DNA of 40,863 bases from an uncultured Granulosicoccaceae bacterium (GTDB lineage Bacteria; Pseudomonadota; Gammaproteobacteria; Granulosicoccales; Granulosicoccaceae): the NCBI GenBank assembly GCA_937958675.1, contig CALGND010000045.1, positions 1 through 40,863 of the forward strand. The letters are read 5' to 3'. The notes beneath the pieces were generated by a model, which saw nothing but the letters and a program-made list of their open reading frames with translations, had not been told where the DNA came from and ran no database searches. Positions 1 to 8,279 of the stretch are shown here, one piece after another. Made by a program: the position numbers and the translations under genes. The first letter of the stretch is position 1. Each line of letters begins with the position of its first letter.

Positions 1-2123
1 TCGTCTTCCACTGTATAAGACACGATCATCTTATCTGCATTGCCGATTTGTGCCGCATAGTTCGAAACCGAATTGGGGTGTAAAGACGAAGCATTGAATA
101 TCGTTGCTTTATTGCCAGTTTGAAATGCCGCTGCGGTCGCAAGCCCGCCGCCTAGCGAATGACCAGTGATATGAAAATTAGTCAACTTGTCGCGCAACTT
201 TTCACTTAAGGCCTTGGCTCCTTCGTAGTAAGCTGATTGCTTACCTAAGCCTTGAGAAAAATTATTCTTCCAGTCTTCCCAACTTTCTGTTCCTTTAAAC
301 GCCAATACAAACTTCTCAGGATTCATAGTTTTATAAAGTTCCGCTTTAAATCCATCGAATTCAAAGTCATCTTGTACAAACCCCAACGTTTCCACATCAA
401 CCTCCACGTATCCATTTCCACATGGGTTATCTGCGTAAACACAGTTAGATAACTGGGCCATCTTGTAGTCATGCTTCAACTGATCACAATTGCGAAAGGT
501 ATCTGCAGCACAGAAACGATTATTTACCGCCTGGTTAGTGGGACTATTTATCGTGGGAATACTTAGATTTTGATTGGCACTTTTAGCAACCTTAAACAGT
601 TTATTAGCCTTGTTTTCACAGCTTTGACCGCCGCACAGGTCGGCTGGGTTTTGCAATGAGTTCGGATTCAGTAACGATCGTGTTATAAATTCATGCTTTA
701 TCTCAGAAAGCGAATCCCTCCCATCAGAAACATCTCGAACCTTACCAATACGATCAACAGTAACTTCATAGGTCTCCCCATTACGCACTTGGTCGGCGCC
801 ACCACCTGCTGCACTGCGCATCGTCACTGTTCCGCCAAGTGCTCCTTTTTTTGCGACAAATTTTATTGGCTCTTGCGCCTGTGGGGGTTTTGAATATTTT
901 TGCGCAGATTTTTTCGTCACCGTCGACTTTGTTTCTGCCGCCACCGGCTGCCAATCAACAATCGACTTTTCGGTAATTCGTTTTTGTGTCGGTTTACATG
1001 TTGGGCAGGCTTGTTCTTGGTAGTCGGTGACTATCGGCAGATTGATATCACTGCTATGTTGCCATCCGTAGTCAGCTTTCCAGCCATCGCTGGTTTTTAC
1101 TCGGGTTCGTTGCTCAGTTTGAGTATCGCTTGTGGGCGCAAACTCGATATCGACAACAAATTCAGCAGCTTCATTTGTGTGTTGAATGGCCCGACCGAAC
1201 TGATCGTACTTCCAATACTTTCGAGTTGACTCCAGTGCTTCGTTTGCACCTGTCAAATGGTGGGTAAAATCTGGATCTTTATATTCGTAAAGTGATTGCG
1301 TACCTTCGGGGTAGCTAACCGCTGTTAGGTTCTGCAAATTATCGTACTGATAACGAATACGACTCCCGTCAGGCAACCGTAACGATTGAAGATCACCTGG
1401 ACTAATGCCATCAAGCGTTTCTTCGTAGCTACCTAGTGTTTGCTTTCCCGCGTAGTATTCAAGCTTTATTGATCGCTTGAAGTGATCAGTAACACTTTCG
1501 AGGCGGTTGTTTTTATATTTAAGCTTAAGTTTGCGTTTATCTGGATAAGCAACTTCTACTAGGTAAGAGCCTTTAAACGATAAAATTCTGCCATCGGATA
1601 AATTCCATCGATTGAGCTCCGCTACCTCAATATAACCATCCGCACTATGGCGCGCGCGATAGGTCGTATCAGATTGTTCATCAGATAAAAATTCAAGAAT
1701 GCGACCATCACTTTGTTTTAATAGCAACCGCGAGGGTGATGCTCGCTTAAGCGTGACATCATAACTGTGCCGCCAGCCCGGTCCCAACACCGTGCGCTCC
1801 TGAGCATCGGCGGAATTGTAATGTCTACTGAACTGCAACCGAGAACCAAACCCAAGGTAATCGTCTGAGTGCTGGTATTTATTACCTGTCACCACATCCA
1901 CTGGGTTAGCAACGTGGGGCGATGGCAGAAAAGCTGCGCGTGTAGAGCCAGGATCAGTTTGTGCGGCACAAGCAGGCGCACCAACAGTGACAGAACACGC
2001 TGATGCTGACGACGAACCGGGGGAGAACACAAAAGCAAGCAACAAGATAGTGCTGGCCTTGATGGCTTTGTAAAAAAACTGCGTCAGAGCGATCGCTGTT
2101 GTGCAACTGATAATCGTATTCAT
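1..2123 (-). CDS. Sec-exported RHS/YD-repeat protein with C-terminal class 3 lipase domain (3' end outside window)
   Basis: The frame is open from an ATG at 2123 to the window edge, so about 707 residues are visible and the C-terminus is missing. The N-terminus has a hydrophobic segment (ILLLAFVF) and an Ala/Ser/Cys-rich stretch, read as a signal peptide. RHS N-terminal signatures follow: NPVDVVTGNKYQ, FSRHYNS and LGPGWRHSY. YD-type repeats follow, such as YQYDNLQNLTAVSYPEGT and YWKYDQFGR. After a CPTC segment and a linker comes a hydrolase domain with LSNCVYADNP, LAFKGTESWEDWKNN and the nucleophile elbow GHSLGGG (Ser about residue 656), the pattern of lipase class 3/DUF2974. The usual hyperconserved RHS end motif before the tip was not seen. 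By inference it is a secreted or surface lipase, or a polymorphic toxin with a lipase tip. Any immunity gene would lie beyond the left edge. A stop lies in frame upstream of the chosen ATG. Confidence 0.85.
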   Translation of the reverse strand, partial: MNTIISCTTAIALTQFFYKAIKASTILLLAFVFSPGSSSASACSVTVGAPACAAQTDPGSTRAAFLPSPHVANPVDVVTGNKYQHSDDYLGFGSRLQFSRHYNSADAQERTVLGPGWRHSYDVTLKRASPSRLLLKQSDGRILEFLSDEQSDTTYRARHSADGYIEVAELNRWNLSDGRILSFKGSYLVEVAYPDKRKLKLKYKNNRLESVTDHFKRSIKLEYYAGKQTLGSYEETLDGISPGDLQSLRLPDGSRIRYQYDNLQNLTAVSYPEGTQSLYEYKDPDFTHHLTGANEALESTRKYWKYDQFGRAIQHTNEAAEFVVDIEFAPTSDTQTEQRTRVKTSDGWKADYGWQHSSDINLPIVTDYQEQACPTCKPTQKRITEKSIVDWQPVAAETKSTVTKKSAQKYSKPPQAQEPIKFVAKKGALGGTVTMRSAAGGGADQVRNGETYEVTVDRIGKVRDVSDGRDSLSEIKHEFITRSLLNPNSLQNPADLCGGQSCENKANKLFKVAKSANQNLSIPTINSPTNQAVNNRFCAADTFRNCDQLKHDYKMAQLSNCVYADNPCGNGYVEVDVETLGFVQDDFEFDGFKAELYKTMNPEKFVLAFKGTESWEDWKNNFSQGLGKQSAYYEGAKALSEKLRDKLTNFHITGHSLGGGLATAAAFQTGNKATIFNASSLHPNSVSNYAAQIGNADKMIVSYTVED

Positions 2124-2434
2124 CCGTGAATCTCTTCGCTCGTCTATGAGCTCGTTTGTGCGCTAATCTAGGCTGCAAGCCTGCAGCGTGATCAAAGTAT
2201 CCAACACCAAGACATAAGTACAGGATCCGCGTCACACATCGCCAAATTTCAAGAAAGGAATTGCCACCATCAACCAATTAATGGACCAAATAGACACCAA
2301 ACATGCGATCTACAAACACGTATTGGCAAAAAAACCACAACATTGACTAAAAAACATACAGCGAAACTTTACCATTTTCAGCTTATCCCGAATTCTATTA
2401 GCTGGATTTTCGAAATATAGGTAATTTTATGATA

Positions 2435-2462
2435 TTGATATGTAACGTTATTTCTCTATATC
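2435..2462 (+). promoter_or_regulatory. Candidate sigma-70 promoter upstream of the porin
   Basis: TTGATA (2435-2440) and TATATC (2457-2462) are separated by 16 nt, on the porin side of the 483-nt gap at 2124-2606. That gap is AT-rich and contains no credible gene. If used, this promoter would give a leader of about 135 nt containing the inverted repeat at 2489-2520. A weaker alternative is TACACT at 2565. This is inferred from pattern only. Confidence 0.3.
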
Positions 2463-2488
2463 AGCTATACCCACGCGATTTTTTTGTA

Positions 2489-2520
2489 ACATTTTTACAA
2501 CACACTTGTTGTAAAAATGT
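2489..2520. promoter_or_regulatory. Perfect 13-bp inverted repeat upstream of the porin (candidate operator or leader hairpin)
   Basis: The arms ACATTTTTACAAC (2489-2501) and GTTGTAAAAATGT (2508-2520) are exact reverse complements around a 6-nt spacer. A TTGTAA half-site at 2484-2489 also pairs with TTACAA at 2495-2500, so three TTGTAA-type half-sites lie in a row. It sits about 90 nt before the porin start, with no T-run on the plus strand after it, so a protein-binding operator or leader hairpin fits better than a terminator. The regulator is not identifiable. Confidence 0.5.
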
Positions 2521-2606
2521 CGCAATCTAGACCGTCCAACGATAGACATTTGTTAATTCAGGCTTACACTCAGTATTCCTACTAGACCAAATTCGGAGAG
2601 AGCCCC

Positions 2607-3539
2607 TTGAACTTCAAACTAACCGCTGTCGCTTCGGCAGTTGCAATGTCTATCGCCCTGCCATTAACTGCGCAAGCTGAAGGTGGTGGTTTCTACGGTA
2701 GTGTACGTGTCGGCGCTGAATACTCCGATGGCGGCAAATTTATTGATGAGTTTGGCCAAACAGTAGATCCTGATGCGAATATTGATATCAGAAGCTGGGC
2801 TTCGCGCTTTGGCTTTAAGGGCGAAACAGAAATGGCTAACGGCCTAACTGGTTTTGGCAAATACGAATTTGGGGTAAATACGTCAGGGTCTCCAAGTGTT
2901 CGCCACGCTAATGTTGGTCTCAAAGGCGACTTCGGTACTCTAACAATTGGCCAGGCTTACCACACTTGGTACAACAACGTAATTGGCAAAATTGATCTTC
3001 CATGGTGGGGTAGCTGTAACGGTTGTATTGCTTATACGGGTCGTAGCACTGCTGCAACTTACGAAGGCAACTTTGGCGCAGGTACAGGTGGCGTAACGCT
3101 TTACATGGTTGGCAATGATCCAGATTCAAACGAGCTCGATGGCTTTGAAATTGGTGCAACTTTCCCAGTTGGATCTATGTCACTTGGCTTGGGTATTCAG
3201 GATCTGGACAACGGCACAGAAGCCACTCTCGGTGCAGCACTTAGTGGCACATCAGGTAATATTGGCTGGGCTGCAGCGGTGACTTCACAAGCGGCACCTT
3301 CGGGTTCAGGCGCTGATGATGCATTGGGCATCGAAGTATACGCAGGCATTGGCAATGGTTACATCGACGTGGGTACTGTGTCTGCTAACAATGACAGCCT
3401 TGGCATCACACTGGGTTACACCAAAACAATCGGCGAGAACACGTTAAGCTGGTTTGAACTGCAATCAAGTGATTCTGGTGCAGATGGTTCAAGTGCAGAC
3501 CTTACGCTACGTGCAGCGCTAAAGCATGACTGGAACTAA
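2607..3539 (+). CDS. Outer-membrane porin, general gram-negative porin type
   Basis: The 310-residue protein starts at TTG 2607, preceded by the purine-rich ribosome site GGAGAGAG 4-6 nt upstream. This start gives a clean signal peptide (about residues 1-24, cut after AQA), whereas the first ATG, at residue 14, would cut the signal peptide in half. The mature part is rich in Gly, Asp and alternating aromatics, with GFKGETEMANGLTGFGKYEFG and LGITLGYTK segments typical of 16-strand diffusion porins of the Porin_4 kind. It would form a beta-barrel for passive entry of small solutes. The last residues are Asp-Trp-Asn rather than the common terminal Phe. It is a single gene with its own inverted repeat upstream and strong terminator downstream. 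Substrate preference cannot be read from the sequence. Confidence 0.85.
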   Translation: MNFKLTAVASAVAMSIALPLTAQAEGGGFYGSVRVGAEYSDGGKFIDEFGQTVDPDANIDIRSWASRFGFKGETEMANGLTGFGKYEFGVNTSGSPSVRHANVGLKGDFGTLTIGQAYHTWYNNVIGKIDLPWWGSCNGCIAYTGRSTAATYEGNFGAGTGGVTLYMVGNDPDSNELDGFEIGATFPVGSMSLGLGIQDLDNGTEATLGAALSGTSGNIGWAAAVTSQAAPSGSGADDALGIEVYAGIGNGYIDVGTVSANNDSLGITLGYTKTIGENTLSWFELQSSDSGADGSSADLTLRAALKHDWN

Positions 3540-3570
3540 CTCTCCAACAGCAATTACTGTGTAAAACACA

Positions 3571-3605
3571 CGGGGTGTCGGCCTTAAATCCGGCACCCCG
3601 TTTTT
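3571..3605 (+). terminator. Rho-independent terminator of the porin gene
   Basis: An 11-bp stem (3571-3581 with 3590-3600, CGGGGTGTCGG pairing with CCGGCACCCCG, one G-T pair) closes an 8-nt loop and is followed by TTTTT. It begins 31 nt after the porin stop. Confidence 0.92.
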
Positions 3606-3632
3606 CGTTGCCCCCCTCCTCCTCTCAATTTG

Positions 3633-4049
3633 CTAAGCAGCAAATGACAAGCTTAATATCAACGCATCTACATGATCAACTAACACTTGCGTTTGCGATT
3701 GGGAGAGGTCAACAAAACTCGCTCTATAGGTGGGCAATTCGCCGTTCGCTACCGTTTTTGCATCACCGGCAGAGATTATCTTTGCCTGACAGACAATTGA
3801 TTGCTTAGAAGGATACAAAACGATGCCCAGCGTGAGTTGCGTGCCGGGTTGGTGTAACCCTCGATCAGCAAACAAAATACCACTGGCAGATAAGCTCACC
3901 TTGCGATCAGGCGCGTTAACGTTAGCAAGCTGCGATAAAGCAAGCTCTTCTCCACCCTGAGGAATTACCTGCAGATAAATCGCATCATGAACGCGATCAT
4001 GTCCTCTACGCTCTCGAAATAGGGTCGTTGGGTTGGATTGCATGTTCAC
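3633..4049 (-). CDS. PilZ-domain protein (probable c-di-GMP receptor)
   Basis: This 138-residue cytosolic protein is essentially one PilZ domain. The N-terminal switch region has the RxxxR motif (RGHDR, residues 15-19). The second motif, normally [D/N]xSxxG, reads SLSASG at residues 52-57, so the acidic/Asn position is Ser. The rest has beta-barrel-like segments such as LTLGIVLYPS and YRASFVDLS. PilZ domains bind cyclic di-GMP and pass the signal to motility, polysaccharide or secretion targets; the target here is unknown. It converges on the porin terminator and stands alone. The Ser substitution could weaken ligand binding, but some binding PilZ proteins vary at this position. Confidence 0.75.
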   Translation of the reverse strand: MNMQSNPTTLFRERRGHDRVHDAIYLQVIPQGGEELALSQLANVNAPDRKVSLSASGILFADRGLHQPGTQLTLGIVLYPSKQSIVCQAKIISAGDAKTVANGELPTYRASFVDLSQSQTQVLVDHVDALILSLSFAA

Positions 4050-4086
4050 TCTCGGCGTCAGCGGAGCAAAGGATGCTGCATAGTTC

Positions 4087-4118
4087 TTGCCAAACCAACG
4101 CTAATTAATGGTTATACT
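4087..4118 (+). promoter_or_regulatory. Candidate promoter of tRNA-Arg
   Basis: A good -10 box TATACT lies at 4113-4118, 17 nt before the tRNA 5' end. The best -35 candidate, TTGCCA (4087-4092), is 20 nt away, longer than ideal. The -10 is therefore more trustworthy than the -35. Confidence 0.45.
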
Positions 4119-4135
4119 CTATTAGTGTGCGTCAC

Positions 4136-4212
4136 GTCCCGGTAGCTCAGCTGGATAGAGCAGCCCCCTCCTAAGGGGCAGGTCGGGGGTTCGACTCCCT
4201 CCCGGGACGCCA
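4136..4212 (+). tRNA. tRNA-Arg (anticodon CCT)
   Basis: The 77-nt cloverleaf includes an encoded CCA. The acceptor arms GTCCCGG and CCGGGAC pair perfectly. The D arm is GCTC/GAGC. The anticodon stem GCCCC/GGGGC encloses loop CTCCTAA, giving anticodon CCT, which reads AGG (Arg). The T arm carries TTCGACT. An apparent reverse-strand ORF through this gene is an artefact of translating the tRNA. Confidence 0.96.
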
Positions 4213-4225
4213 GCACCTACCCAAG

Positions 4226-4912
4226 CTATTCCTTGAGTATATTGATAAATTTCGAGGCGAAAGCCCGTCGAAATAACACAGCCGTCACCCAAATGGTGGC
4301 GCAAATAAAGACCCAGGCATTCAAAAACCAAGTAAATGCAGCCAAAGCAAAGAAATACGCGTTCAAGCCGGTAGTGAAATGCTGTGCAGCCAGTGCGTGC
4401 ATGGCCGCCATTTTTCGAATGTATACGTCATCTTCTTCTGCAGTTTGAATACCCGGTTGTGGCGCGGCGCCGGCAACGATCATTACGTAATTGAACTGGC
4501 GATAACTCCATGCAAATTTAAAAAACGAAAATACAAAAATGCAGGTTATTAGCAAGAGTTTTATTTCCCAAACTGTGCGTGTGGTGGTGGCCGAGAAAGG
4601 CAGGTCAGTCAAAACACCAATCACTTGCTCTGTGGCCCCTAAGCCTGCCAATAAAGCACCTACAATAAGAATGGAGGTCGATGCAAAAAATAGCACGCCT
4701 TGTTGGAATCCGTTTTGAATTAGCGCATCAAACATTTTTGCATCACGCTGATAAAACGCCGTCATCCACTGCACACGAAACTTGTTCATGTGATAAGTAA
4801 TGGTTTTCACTCGCAATGGCGAGTGGTTGACGATCCAAAAATGGCCAAGCCACGCAAGCATAAAAAATACAGCAGCCGCAATATCAATTGAGCTAAATCC
4901 CCATAACTGCAT
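4226..4912 (-). CDS. DUF599 family integral membrane protein
   Basis: The 228-residue protein has about four hydrophobic segments, near residues 7-28, 72-95, 115-135 and 185-215. Between the first two lies a conserved-looking soluble loop (RVKTITYHMNKFRVQWMTAF). The pattern and length match the DUF599 membrane proteins of proteobacteria, whose biochemical function is unknown. It lies 13 nt from the 3' end of the convergent tRNA-Arg, and 70 nt separate its start from the end of the upstream oxygenase gene, which runs the same way. No catalytic motif is visible, so no function is proposed. Confidence 0.75.
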   Translation of the reverse strand: MQLWGFSSIDIAAAVFFMLAWLGHFWIVNHSPLRVKTITYHMNKFRVQWMTAFYQRDAKMFDALIQNGFQQGVLFFASTSILIVGALLAGLGATEQVIGVLTDLPFSATTTRTVWEIKLLLITCIFVFSFFKFAWSYRQFNYVMIVAGAAPQPGIQTAEEDDVYIRKMAAMHALAAQHFTTGLNAYFFALAAFTWFLNAWVFICATIWVTAVLFRRAFASKFINILKE

Positions 4913-4982
4913 AGCTATGCCCTCTAAAAACGCCTATATTTTCAACGATTGTAACCGTATAAAGCACTATCGATACGAGTGA

Positions 4983-5795
4983 TCAGTTAGTACCGAGGTG
5001 AGTACCGAGACGACCATAAAACGTTTGCCTGGCGGATTCTGACAATGCGATACCCGGCTCAGTGTTATAGGCCAATACCACAAGCATACGAGTGATATCG
5101 CCTTGTGTTGGAGTAACACGGTGCATTGAATCACGGCCACGAAATAACACCAGAGCACCCTCTTCCATCGCCAAGGTGCTGGGCGTAAGTTCACCATCGA
5201 GGATTTGCTCAACCAATGGATAATTCATTTCATTTTTGTCTGAGCTGCGCGCATCTTTCACATACTCAAATACACCACCGGCCTTTGGCTTTTGTATGAG
5301 CAATGTAATGGCAAAAGAAGAGTTATCAAAATGCCAACCCAACTCTTGGCCATCGGCTGCGTAGTGCAAGTTTATTGATGACAAAGGATCAGCATATTCA
5401 AATAGCGCCTGCTCGTCGAGCACTGCACATAGAAATTGCTGCAACTCGGCTGAGTGATACAGAATATGTAAGGATGAATCAACGGGTATTTGATCAGTGG
5501 TAATGCAACCTTTGCTGGATGTTATTGATCGATTACGTGGGTGATCAGCCGCTAATGAATCATCATTCGCTTTTAGATAAACATTGTGTTTACTATTGGT
5601 ATAAAACGCTTGCTGTTGATGCGTAACGCCTTCGAGTTGAATTTTTTGAATGGCGGCAGGCAATACAAAGCCTGGAAGCACTAACACGCCTGACTCATCT
5701 AAATTGGCTTTGCATTGCTCTCGAAAGCTGTTGCTGCTAAGTGGATATTGCGCGACATCAACGATGTTGCTCAAATCAGAAACTGAGGTGCTCAC
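4983..5795 (-). CDS. 2-oxoglutarate/Fe(II)-dependent oxygenase
   Basis: The 270-residue protein has the jelly-roll metal triad: HxD at His155 and Asp157 (LGWHFDNSSFAITLLIQ), the distal His225 (DSMHRVTP) and a candidate 2-oxoglutarate-binding Arg236. The context GWHFDN...GGVFEYV resembles the group that includes the BesD/HalD amino-acid halogenases. In those, the Asp of HxD is replaced by Gly so that chloride can bind. Asp is present here, so hydroxylation is the expected chemistry. The substrate is unknown; a free amino acid or small metabolite is a fair guess from the relatives. It is probably co-directional with the downstream DUF599 gene and the upstream peptidase gene. Confidence 0.75.
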   Translation of the reverse strand: MSTSVSDLSNIVDVAQYPLSSNSFREQCKANLDESGVLVLPGFVLPAAIQKIQLEGVTHQQQAFYTNSKHNVYLKANDDSLAADHPRNRSITSSKGCITTDQIPVDSSLHILYHSAELQQFLCAVLDEQALFEYADPLSSINLHYAADGQELGWHFDNSSFAITLLIQKPKAGGVFEYVKDARSSDKNEMNYPLVEQILDGELTPSTLAMEEGALVLFRGRDSMHRVTPTQGDITRMLVVLAYNTEPGIALSESARQTFYGRLGTHLGTN

Positions 5796-5828
5796 TTAGT
5801 ACCATCGCTCGCTGCACCGCTTGGATAG

Positions 5829-5851
5829 GAGATCGATCTTATATCGATCTC
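5829..5851. other. Perfect 9-bp hairpin beside a T-run
   Basis: GAGATCGAT (5829-5837) pairs with ATCGATCTC (5843-5851) around a 5-nt loop, and seven Ts follow at 5854-5860. The T-run gives terminator polarity on the plus strand, although both flanking genes are on the minus strand. It may act in both directions or stop antisense transcription. Confidence 0.5.
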
Positions 5852-5893
5852 GCTTTTTTTCATTACATACTTATCCATTTCGATCTCTTTCAA

Positions 5894-7141
5894 TCAAGCA
5901 TCGGGGTCTTTAAGTTTATCAAAACCTTGATGAGTGATCTGTTCAAGATTATCCAATCGCGGATGCGTCTCGCGGAAATTCTTGTGTAAGTCAGTTTCTT
6001 TATCCATTGCTAACAAGGTATTCGTAATGACATGGATTGCCGCGAGCACATCAGAGGTATTACCCGATTCAGATATCGTATGCATATTGCGTGTAGGAAA
6101 ACCAACAGATGTCGCCGCGCAATCTATGCTGGCCAATACGCCTGCCATACCATCCGTACCCGTATCACGGCCACTCACATCCAGTTGCATTGGTATATTG
6201 CTATCAAGCGCTGCTTGTTGAATACGCGCATTGAGTTGCGAACTAACAATTGCGCCGGTGGTTAAGGTAAACCCTTTACCCATCTCAAGTGGCGTCATAT
6301 TACGATCGCCTATATTCGGAGCTGCTACGTAGTCATGATTAACGTCAATCGCGATCACAGCATCGGGTTTATGCACACCAGCAATTACGCGGCTACCAAA
6401 ACGACCGATCTCCTCATGTGAAGCAATGGCAAACAAGCAACGCACGTTTTTTGTGCCGCCTGCAGCAGCAATAAGCTTAGCGACCTCGGCCGTAACAAAA
6501 CAGCCTAGGCCGTTATCCAAGTAAGCACCAAAGAATGTATTAGGGCTAAAGCCACGTTTAATAGGCCGATCAAGTAACAAGGTATCGCCGGCTTTTACAC
6601 CCAGTCGTTTTATTTGGTCAGCTTTGTTTTTACCGTGCACTTGTAAATCTAGATAAAGCTGCGTCGGACGAATGCCTTTATCCCCAGTGCGGTGCCCCGC
6701 CTCTGAAAAATGGATTGCTCCCAAGGCTTCAATGGTGCCACCACTCAAGCGGCGGTAACTGCCCGGCTTAACTGGGTCCTCGCTGAATAAGGTCACTTCA
6801 TGGCCAATCAAAGTGCATGGCAGAAAGGAATCACTGTTAATCCAAATTTTTCCATCCGCGCCTATCTTGCGCACTTGTAAACGAATTTTGTCGGCATGAC
6901 CGATCAGCATAATGCTGAACTTATCATCATCCCCCGGGTGCGAATCCCAAACCACGCTGGCGTTGCCTGTGTATTGGTGCATCGCCCAGTTCGCTGGCAT
7001 AAATGAATCGAAATAGGGCTTCAACACACCCAGCGTCATTGCTGACTCAAGGCCAACTGGGCTTGGGGCTGCGATAATATCCCGCATAACGCCAAACTGT
7101 TCGTCTGACATGGGTTCGGTCCAGGGTGTGTTACTACTCAT
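5894..7141 (-). CDS. M42-type metallo-aminopeptidase
   Basis: The 415-residue protein carries the dinuclear-metal pattern of the M20/M28/M42 clan. It has GHAD (His82, Asp84), YLDNGLG (bridging Asp209), SHEEIG (Glu243 catalytic, Glu244 ligand), AIDVNHD (Asp266) and a late His354 in RNMHTISESGN. The EEIGxxG pattern and overall size fit M42 glutamyl/deblocking aminopeptidases better than M20. The insertion between the first His and the bridging Asp matches the PDZ-like regulatory domain of M42 enzymes, which form tetrahedral dodecamers. It likely trims peptides in the cytosol; there is no signal peptide. The start is ATG 7141. The side-chain specificity cannot be read. Confidence 0.82.
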   Translation of the reverse strand: MSSNTPWTEPMSDEQFGVMRDIIAAPSPVGLESAMTLGVLKPYFDSFMPANWAMHQYTGNASVVWDSHPGDDDKFSIMLIGHADKIRLQVRKIGADGKIWINSDSFLPCTLIGHEVTLFSEDPVKPGSYRRLSGGTIEALGAIHFSEAGHRTGDKGIRPTQLYLDLQVHGKNKADQIKRLGVKAGDTLLLDRPIKRGFSPNTFFGAYLDNGLGCFVTAEVAKLIAAAGGTKNVRCLFAIASHEEIGRFGSRVIAGVHKPDAVIAIDVNHDYVAAPNIGDRNMTPLEMGKGFTLTTGAIVSSQLNARIQQAALDSNIPMQLDVSGRDTGTDGMAGVLASIDCAATSVGFPTRNMHTISESGNTSDVLAAIHVITNTLLAMDKETDLHKNFRETHPRLDNLEQITHQGFDKLKDPDA

Positions 7142-7206
7142 TATCTCGAGGCTCCAATCTGTTGTGTTATCGGTTAATGGCTAATCTGTGCATAGTATAT
7201 GCCTAG

Positions 7207-8085
7207 TCAGCGTTTTTGCCCTAGCGCAATTCCGCCACAAATCAGTAAGAGGGCTAAAAACATATTTAGTTGCGGTATTTCATTAAGAAACAACCAACCC
7301 CAGATCACTGCAAAGAACGGAATGAGGTAACCCGCATTAGACATAAATGTCGCGCCATTTATTTGCGTAATCCGCGTACGTAAAAAGTAGGCTAAAGCTG
7401 TGGGCAGCATGGCCAGATACAACAACGCTGCAAGCGACTCAAACGAGGTGGCTTGGGAAGTCGGCGGGTAAAATATAAGCACCATAGGCATCAGCACAAT
7501 GGTGCTAACCGTCAACGCTCCAGCCACAATCACCAAGCCAGGAACCGATCCGAGCTTGCGTATCATCAACGTCGAAAACGCATAGCAAAACGATGCAGAT
7601 AAAATGGCTAACATACCGACGGCACTACCCCCAGCTGCTATCTCGCCACTAAGCAAAACAACAACACCAGAGAATCCGATAACCATCCCAATCATTTTGA
7701 ACCACGTGAATCGATCATCCCGTGTCATAAAATGCGAGAACAATAATGTGGCAAATGGTGATGCCGAAATCAGCAACGCGGTGGTTGCGCTATTGATGCC
7801 TTGTGATTGCCCCCAACCCACCAACGAAAATGGGATAGCACTGTTAAACAAACCTACCGTTGCAAGCAACATTAGTGATCTTTTATCGGTGGGGATTACC
7901 AGCCCTTGCCATCGGCAAATTAGCAAAACCACTGCCGCTGCAATCGCAACCCGCCAACCCGCAATAGCAATCGGCGAAAAATCCCGAAGTGCGATGGTGA
8001 TGCACATGAATGCCGAGCCCCATATTGCGCTGACTGCGAGCAGGCGCATGACATCAAGGGTGGTTGGTTTACGCAGGGAATTCAC
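7207..8085 (-). CDS. EamA/DMT superfamily transporter
   Basis: The 292-residue protein is almost wholly hydrophobic, with about ten helices in two related halves. The first half starts LLAVSAIWGSAFMCI (the EamA opening pattern) and the second ends FFAVIWGWLFLNEIPQ. This layout is standard for drug/metabolite exporters such as the RhaT/YdcZ-like carriers. The substrate is unknown; relatives export amino acids and small metabolites. The start is ATG 8085. It is divergent from the hexosaminidase gene across a 194-nt gap that contains an inverted repeat at 8150-8171. Confidence 0.82.
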   Translation of the reverse strand: MNSLRKPTTLDVMRLLAVSAIWGSAFMCITIALRDFSPIAIAGWRVAIAAAVVLLICRWQGLVIPTDKRSLMLLATVGLFNSAIPFSLVGWGQSQGINSATTALLISASPFATLLFSHFMTRDDRFTWFKMIGMVIGFSGVVVLLSGEIAAGGSAVGMLAILSASFCYAFSTLMIRKLGSVPGLVIVAGALTVSTIVLMPMVLIFYPPTSQATSFESLAALLYLAMLPTALAYFLRTRITQINGATFMSNAGYLIPFFAVIWGWLFLNEIPQLNMFLALLLICGGIALGQKR

Positions 8086-8149
8086 GATGTGACAAAGTTT
8101 GACCGATTACGCTAAAACCTGGTAGCTGTAGCCGTGTAAATCACAACGA

Positions 8150-8171
8150 TTAAGCCCCCTAATGGGCTTAA
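8150..8171. promoter_or_regulatory. 8-bp inverted repeat in the divergent DMT/GH20 intergenic region
   Basis: TTAAGCCC (8150-8157) and GGGCTTAA (8164-8171) are exact reverse complements with a 6-nt spacer. The position between divergent genes fits an operator, but no known regulator is recognised. Confidence 0.35.
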
Positions 8172-8279
8172 ACACATGACGGCAACGCAAGACTGTGAGC
8201 TCAGGGGTAAAAATCACCAATTTACTTGGCGCTAGACGGGCATAATAGATGGATTGAACCATGTAAGGGTAACTTTTCG

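Noticed and set aside
1954-2277. Minus-strand 107-codon ORF at the start of the RHS gene
   Set aside because: It lies in another frame of the RHS N-terminus; the RHS frame has clear family motifs and a signal peptide.
4122-4331. Minus-strand ORF of 69 codons across tRNA-Arg, reading VPGGSRTPDLPLRRG
   Set aside because: This is the well-known false protein made by translating a tRNA in reverse; the cloverleaf is complete.
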